Shown: positions 55,101-58,335 of the stretch, piece after piece
Layout of the letters: each line of letters opens with the position of its first letter
How positions within the stretch are numbered: position 1 is the first letter of the stretch
Source: an uncultured Bacteroidales bacterium
GTDB lineage: Bacteria > Bacteroidota > Bacteroidia > Bacteroidales > Paludibacteraceae
DNA: 58,335 nucleotides
Reading direction: 5' to 3'
Assembly: GCA_946414805.1 (NCBI GenBank)
Contig: CAMKPZ010000008.1
Coordinates: forward strand, 1-58,335
The notes under the pieces: generated by a model
What the model was told of the DNA's origin: nothing
The model's input: the letters and a program-made list of their open reading frames with translations, nothing else
Database searches by the model: none
Program-made: the position numbers and the translations under genes

Positions 55101-56191
55101 TGTGCGTAGTCCAGCCGGGTGTAATGGGCAGGGTCGTTCACTGCCGTGGAGGCAAGGGTGTTATTGCCGCCGGCTGTCTCCTGCCGCACCATGCTGTCGG
55201 CGCGGTACTCGATCAGACCGGTGCCGTAGGTGGTGGCGTAGAAATGCTGCGGATCCTTCGGGTCCACGGCGATGTTCATGCAGTCGAGCACTTCGCTTCC
55301 GGCCTTGGGCTGGATAGTAGTCCATCGGGAGCCGTCGTACCGCATCACGATACCGGGCCGGTTGTATTTGTCCGCCCATCTGCCGCCCTGCACCATCCAT
55401 AGCGTCTCTCCTTGGGCGGTCATGCGGTACGGCACATTGCTCTGCGGACCGTTAGGCAGATAGGTGAACCACTCGTCCGTGGCTTTGATCTGACGGACGA
55501 TACCTTCGTGATAGCCGGCGTACCAGATGCTCCGGTCGTCCTCCTCACGTTTGCCTTTGTCCGCATCCGGAGCGATGCGTGTGCTGCGTGCTTCGCGGCG
55601 CCAGAAATGGTAATCGGCGAGGTTATCCCTCATCGCTGCGCAATACATACTGTCGGCGGTGAAGGCATAGATACTGTCGTTAGCGATCAGCACATCGAGA
55701 ACCGGTGTCTCCTGTCCTCCCGGGCGCAGCCAGTAACTGTCCTTCAGTTTGCGCTCACGCAGATCCATCGTCTGGATGCCGTAGTGGGTGGACAGGTACG
55801 CTGTGCGGCCTTGGATGGTGACATTATAGATCGTCTTGCGCTGCGTCATGTCTTTGTTGTAGAGATCGCTGATATAGAGTGTGCCGTTATGCCCGATAAT
55901 ATCGATCTTGCCGTCTCCGTAACCGATCAGCAGCTGTTTGCCGGTCTTGTCGTAATGGATGCAGGTGATACCGGTGCCGTGCAGACCCGACTGACGGTTA
56001 TAGGTCGTCAGTGTCTCGCTGTTCTTCGCTACGCTGAAGAGACTGCCGTCCGAGATACCGTACACCTCTTCCTCTGCCACTGCGATCTGCGTGACATTAT
56101 TATACGCGAAATGCGTCTTCCAACTCCCTGCGCGGACAGGCAGGAGTGCGCCTGTCACCAGAAGCAATAGTATATAGGTATAGCGTTTCAT
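52121..56191 (-). CDS. porZ: PorZ-like T9SS surface protein with duplicated propeller unit
   Basis: A 1356-aa protein with signal peptide (start at MKRYTYILLLLVTGALLPVRAG; an upstream ATG at 56209 is less likely). The mature N-terminus SWKTHFAYNNVTQIA matches PorZ. Residues ~25-610 and ~615-1270 are two homologous copies: compare GLHGTGITCIHYDKTGKQLL with GLNGTSVAHIAYHNAARLL, and RSSWTDQEGRVFEPGFI with RSSFTDQNGNVLSPAFI. The last ~75 residues (YPNPVRPNYSG... to VVKILVIR) are a T9SS-type C-terminal domain. P. gingivalis PorZ is ~776 aa with two propellers plus a CTD and binds anionic LPS. Here the double-propeller unit appears twice. It is third in rsmF-rdgB-porZ and coupled to the phosphoethanolamine transferase gene. 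Confidence 0.82.
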   Translation of the reverse strand: MKRYTYILLLLVTGALLPVRAGSWKTHFAYNNVTQIAVAEEEVYGISDGSLFSVAKNSETLTTYNRQSGLHGTGITCIHYDKTGKQLLIGYGDGKIDIIGHNGTLYISDLYNKDMTQRKTIYNVTIQGRTAYLSTHYGIQTMDLRERKLKDSYWLRPGGQETPVLDVLIANDSIYAFTADSMYCAAMRDNLADYHFWRREARSTRIAPDADKGKREEDDRSIWYAGYHEGIVRQIKATDEWFTYLPNGPQSNVPYRMTAQGETLWMVQGGRWADKYNRPGIVMRYDGSRWTTIQPKAGSEVLDCMNIAVDPKDPQHFYATTYGTGLIEYRADSMVRQETAGGNNTLASTAVNDPAHYTRLDYAQYDQEGRLWFLNSGKVRQLQCLENDRTWHSTDLTYEGSQLQLATPGGLVLDNQNPHYKWFATARYNTMVGLSDDHGTPFDSSDDRVMTRSSWTDQEGRVFEPGFIYDMRQDSRGRVWIATDKGVAYFGKSDYFESNAIIRPVVTDHNGENPLRELVFKAISESPDGHLWFGTENIGVYELNSDASEIIAHYTTDNTAMPANGVLSIACNREGHVFIGTAEGLVEYDPKGSTDGLVQTGEVQTEEADEGRMQRWRLHFSYTGPNEIAASARRIYAAADGALLSLDRDDHTLHYWNKTDGLNGTSVAHIAYHNAARLLVIAYEDGRIDLLSDDGSVTQMPDLYMKAGSVSVETHCISIGSQYTYIGTSFGILALNTRRGEIADTYYIGDEAAAIDVQQIIEWRDSLYAFSYDKIYAASLKDNLADYTFWKSISIPCEQVQQAAVWKDELYTLQHDSLYRRNGNTWELVREEAYQWMHVNEGRMVLYRDSAGALLLTDEDGIERLSPIAYYCNDGLYTNGEYWLAERGFGLIRLGSIGDDYFHPEGPNSNFGYSMRAAHGNIYAVPGGRWAAQYERPAGVNIYNGESWRKLNEGHITPAGQPALDFCSIAVDPKDEGHFFAASYGTGVFEFRNFEVYKKYTPDNSTLRSVSDKYLDQEGKNFYTRTDGATMDDEGNLWVLNVTSIGYPLHVLTPSGQWTGLKLRSGGVDLELITPSGILIDQRDKNRKWFMNQRFDPCVFLFDDGGTPTNGFDDKCIRRSSFTDQNGNVLSPAFIRCIAQDLTNRIWIGTEKGILLIPTNVDFFSSNACRRIIIPRNDGTGLGDYLLGDEQVNCIAVDGGNRIWIGTANSGLYLIEDDTITVAHFTETNSLLPSNSIQSIAIEPKTGEVFVGTDKGIASYRSDASEAQETMSGAYAYPNPVRPNYSGVISICGLMENTVVNIIDAGGNLVCKTRSNGGTAVWDGRLPDGRRATPGVYTALCNANGGHTVVKILVIR

Positions 56192-56205
56192 AAACAATTC
56201 ACCAA

Positions 56206-56853
56206 TCACCGGTTCTCAATCTCCTTCACCAGCTTCGCCATAGCGCGGGCGCGGTGGCTGATAGTGTTCTTGATAGCCGGATCCAACTCGCCGAAAGTCT
56301 TGTCGTACCCTTCGGGAATGAAGACCGGGTCGTAACCGAAGCCTCCTTCGCCGTATTCCTCCTCTGCGATCCGTCCCCGGACTACGCCCTCCACCTGGAT
56401 CTCTGATACCTGGCGCAGGTCTGAACCGGCTGACGGCATTAACAGAGTAATCACGGTCTTGAACTGCGCTCCTCGGTCGCTCTTTCCCTTCAACTCCTGC
56501 AATGCCTTGGCGCGGTTGGCGGCTGGATCTCCGGCCCACCGCGCGGTATACACACCCGGACGGCCGTCCAGCGCATCGATCTCCAGACCCGTGTCGTCGG
56601 CAAACACGCCGTCTGTCTGACAGCTGACGGCTGACTGCTGACTGCTGATGCAGGTCTGACCCTGCTGACTGTTGATCCACTCCCATACCGTCTCGGCTTT
56701 GATGCGGCTGTTCTCCGCCAGAGTCGTTCCGTTCTCTTCTATCTCCTGCTCAAATCCGATATCATGCAGGCTCACTACCTCCACGCCGGCAGGCATGATC
56801 GCGCGCACTTCGTCTAACTTATGCGCATTATTGGATGCAAATACTAATCTCAT
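56206..56853 (-). CDS. rdgB: dITP/XTP pyrophosphatase (RdgB/HAM1)
   Basis: A 215-aa housecleaning NTPase. Blocks: LVFASNNAHKLDEVRAIM, ENGTTLAENSRIKAE, FADDTGLEIDALDGRPGVYTARWAG, and C-terminal GFGYDPVFIPEGYDKTFGEL with SHRARAMAKL. It hydrolyses ITP, dITP and XTP. The family is usually ~190-200 aa; the excess is a loop at ~61-80 (QQGQTCISSQQSAVSCQT) encoded by GTCAGCn heptamers. It starts 3 nt after rsmF and ends 15 nt before porZ. Confidence 0.95.
   Translation of the reverse strand: MRLVFASNNAHKLDEVRAIMPAGVEVVSLHDIGFEQEIEENGTTLAENSRIKAETVWEWINSQQGQTCISSQQSAVSCQTDGVFADDTGLEIDALDGRPGVYTARWAGDPAANRAKALQELKGKSDRGAQFKTVITLLMPSAGSDLRQVSEIQVEGVVRGRIAEEEYGEGGFGYDPVFIPEGYDKTFGELDPAIKNTISHRARAMAKLVKEIENR
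56617..56651 (-). repeat. GTCAGCn heptamer x5 inside rdgB
   Basis: Plus-strand units CTGACAG, CTGACGG, CTGACTG, CTGACTG, CTGATGC; further CTGAC words continue to ~56670. Same family as in cysS, read in frame. Confidence 0.88.
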
Positions 56854-56856
56854 GAA

Positions 56857-58200
56857 TCAAATCTGTTTGCGGATACGCCATTCGTTGGGATACAGGTTGT
56901 TCTGCCGGTTGCCTACATTCTTGCCGAAACCGAGCGGTACGCCTTCATAGGTGAAAAGCAGCAGTCCGAGCGGCACATCGGTCAGCGTCAGAGCCTCCGT
57001 GCGGAGGTACGCCAATGCCTGTTCGCGGGTCAGAGCTACGTTCGGGAATGCCTCTTTCTGTATATCTTTGACCATGCTCAGACTGTGCTGCGGCGCAATC
57101 CCTTTGCCGCGCTCTTCGCCCAGACCGAAGCCCGTGGAGATACAGGTCAGCTGGGTGGACAGCCAGTCGATAAGCTCTTTGTATTTGAGCGGATAAGCCG
57201 TAGCGAACCGGTCCGAATAACGGATAGCCCATTTGTCAGGGTGCTGCAGCCAGCTCCGCATTACCGGCAGGTACTCCGGATGCGCCATCGCCGGTGTGTT
57301 CTTCGGGGTCTTGATCTTCGCCGGATCCGTCGGCCCGTCGTTCTTGCGCAATGCGCAGAGATAGAACCCCTCGCCGCGGGTCTTGTGCGGGTAGAAATGA
57401 TATCCGATAGTGCCTTCCGTGATACCCCATGCGGGATCATAGTCGATCTCCAACACCTCCGCGCCCAGACTGTCCGCGATCCACTCGGCGTTCTTCTCGT
57501 TCTCCTCCTCGTTGAAGGTGCAGGTCGAGTAGAGCAGTACGCCGCCCGGCTTGAGCGCGTCCCATACATCCATCAGGATGCTGCGTTGGCGCTCCGCGCA
57601 CATCTTCACGTTCTTCAGACTCCATTCCTCGCGGGCCTGCTCGTCCTTGCGGAACATACCTTCGCCCGAACAGGGAGCGTCCACCAGGATGCAGTCGAAA
57701 AGATGCCGGCACCGCTCTCCGTAGTCCGCGGCGCTGTTATGCGTCACGACGGTGTTCCCGTTGCCCCATTTCTGGATGTTCTCGCTCAGCACGAACACTC
57801 GCTGACGCACCACTTCATTGCTCAGCAGCAGACCGTCTTCGCCTAAATACTCGCTGATCAGCGTACTCTTCCCGCCCGGCGCCGCGCAGAGATCCAGCAC
57901 CACAGACGACGGATCTACGTACTGCTCCAACGCCTGCTGGATGAACATCGAACTGGCCTCCTGCACGTAATAGCAGCCCGCATGGAAGAGCGGATCCAGC
58001 GTGAACTGGGGGCGTTCGCTCAGATAGTAGCCGTCCACATGCCACGGCACCTCGTCCGTGTCGCACTCGAAGGTCAGCACGTCCAGTTTGGTATTGAGCC
58101 GGATGGAGGTCACAGGCTCCCCCTCCAGCGACCGGATCAGCAACTCCGCCTCCGATCCCATCTGCTGACGCATGTATTCTATGAAGTCTATCGGTAACAT
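56857..58200 (-). CDS. rsmF: RsmF/NOL1-NOP2-Sun family rRNA m5C methyltransferase
   Basis: A 447-aa protein starting at MLPIDFIEYMRQQMG. The in-frame TTG upstream lies inside the promoter and is rejected. SAM-binding core: VLDLCAAPGGKSTL, LLSNEVVRQRVFVL, ILVDAPCSGEGMFR (Cys of motif IV), and the catalytic Cys in LLYSTCTFNEEENE. A C-terminal RNA-binding PUA-like region (NNLYPNEWRIRK at the end) is as in RsmF. It methylates a cytosine in 16S rRNA in relatives. First gene of the operon with rdgB, porZ and the phosphoethanolamine transferase. Confidence 0.93.
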   Translation of the reverse strand: MLPIDFIEYMRQQMGSEAELLIRSLEGEPVTSIRLNTKLDVLTFECDTDEVPWHVDGYYLSERPQFTLDPLFHAGCYYVQEASSMFIQQALEQYVDPSSVVLDLCAAPGGKSTLISEYLGEDGLLLSNEVVRQRVFVLSENIQKWGNGNTVVTHNSAADYGERCRHLFDCILVDAPCSGEGMFRKDEQAREEWSLKNVKMCAERQRSILMDVWDALKPGGVLLYSTCTFNEEENEKNAEWIADSLGAEVLEIDYDPAWGITEGTIGYHFYPHKTRGEGFYLCALRKNDGPTDPAKIKTPKNTPAMAHPEYLPVMRSWLQHPDKWAIRYSDRFATAYPLKYKELIDWLSTQLTCISTGFGLGEERGKGIAPQHSLSMVKDIQKEAFPNVALTREQALAYLRTEALTLTDVPLGLLLFTYEGVPLGFGKNVGNRQNNLYPNEWRIRKQI

Positions 58201-58226
58201 CTCTCTCTCGAAATCAAAATTCGGGC

Positions 58227-58258
58227 GCAAATTTACTGCTTTTTTCTGACATATGCAA
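58227..58258 (-). promoter_or_regulatory. Promoter of rsmF-rdgB-porZ operon, conserved spacer
   Basis: Minus-strand TTG-N20-TAAATTTG with spacer ATGTCAGAAAAAAGCAG. About 27 nt before the rsmF ATG. Confidence 0.87.
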
Positions 58259-58289
58259 GTTTTTGCGCAATAATTATGAAAATTATGCC

Positions 58290-58333
58290 CCTTCTCCCCG
58301 CCTTCATCCCGTGTTCATCCCGTGTTCATCCCG
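58290..58333 (-). repeat. Four tandem 11-bp CGGGATGAACA units at window end
   Basis: Minus strand: CGGGATGAACA twice, CGGGATGAAGG, CGGGGAGAAGG. It may continue beyond the window. It lies ~32 nt upstream of the rsmF promoter. Confidence 0.85.
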
Positions 58334-58335
58334 TG

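Overview
The window looks like the chromosome of an uncultured member of the Bacteroidales. Supporting features are a TTG-N20-TAnnTTTG promoter architecture with mostly no Shine-Dalgarno sequence, type IX secretion (T9SS) genes (a PorW/SprE-like lipoprotein and a PorZ-like propeller protein), very large secreted proteins with Bacteroidetes repeat modules and T9SS-type C-terminal signals, a eukaryotic-type GlgB, a serine palmitoyltransferase, and M13 and TlpA-like lipoproteins. I cannot place it below order with confidence.

Layout. (1) 1-14.8 kb: one strong promoter, then four tightly spaced exported-protein genes (three large surface proteins and an outer-membrane barrel protein), followed by tsaB and a porW-like T9SS lipoprotein gene. 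(2) 14.8-24 kb: tRNA-Pro(GGG) on the minus strand, miaB, a leader with a possible attenuator, greA-HIT, an M13 peptidase on the minus strand, and a divergent YhcH-glgB-thioredoxin-nagB operon ending in a terminator. (3) 24-25.4 kb: a gene-poor stretch with an independently transcribed structured ncRNA candidate, a long inverted repeat, and a YoeB-like toxin-antitoxin pair. (4) 25.4-33.6 kb: a giant (2678 aa) surface protein and a 42-aa ORF. (5) 34-38.9 kb: cysS, a DUF5715-like gene, psuK-psuG (pseudouridine breakdown) and an orphan 5'-nucleotidase C-terminal domain. (6) 38.8-42.7 kb, minus strand: mdh-spt-SDR-ldcA, probably including sphingolipid synthesis. (7) 43.2-50.6 kb: a seven-gene gyrB run (gyrB, LOG-like, a GH16-like fold protein, kdsA, a nucleoside kinase, SPOR, folE). 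(8) 50.6-58.2 kb, minus strand: rsmF-rdgB-porZ-phosphoethanolamine transferase, the last two translationally coupled.

The most unusual material is small-scale repeat structure. First, 7-8 bp tandem repeats belonging to a few word families (ACAATGT, CGAAAGT, GTCAGCC, AATCACC, GAATTGA) occur in operon junctions and also in frame inside conserved housekeeping genes (tsaB, miaB, glgB, cysS, ldcA, an SDR gene, rdgB). Second, 11-bp tandem arrays lie upstream of several transcription units, often with CGAC at the start of each unit. Third, a 32-nt promoter element with a nearly invariant spacer recurs at seven or eight sites serving unrelated genes and an ncRNA. Together these suggest a genome shaped by expansion of short repeat words and by a conserved or mobile promoter cassette.

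No database search or folding program was run. Product names rest on motifs and remembered family resemblance, and residue positions are approximate.
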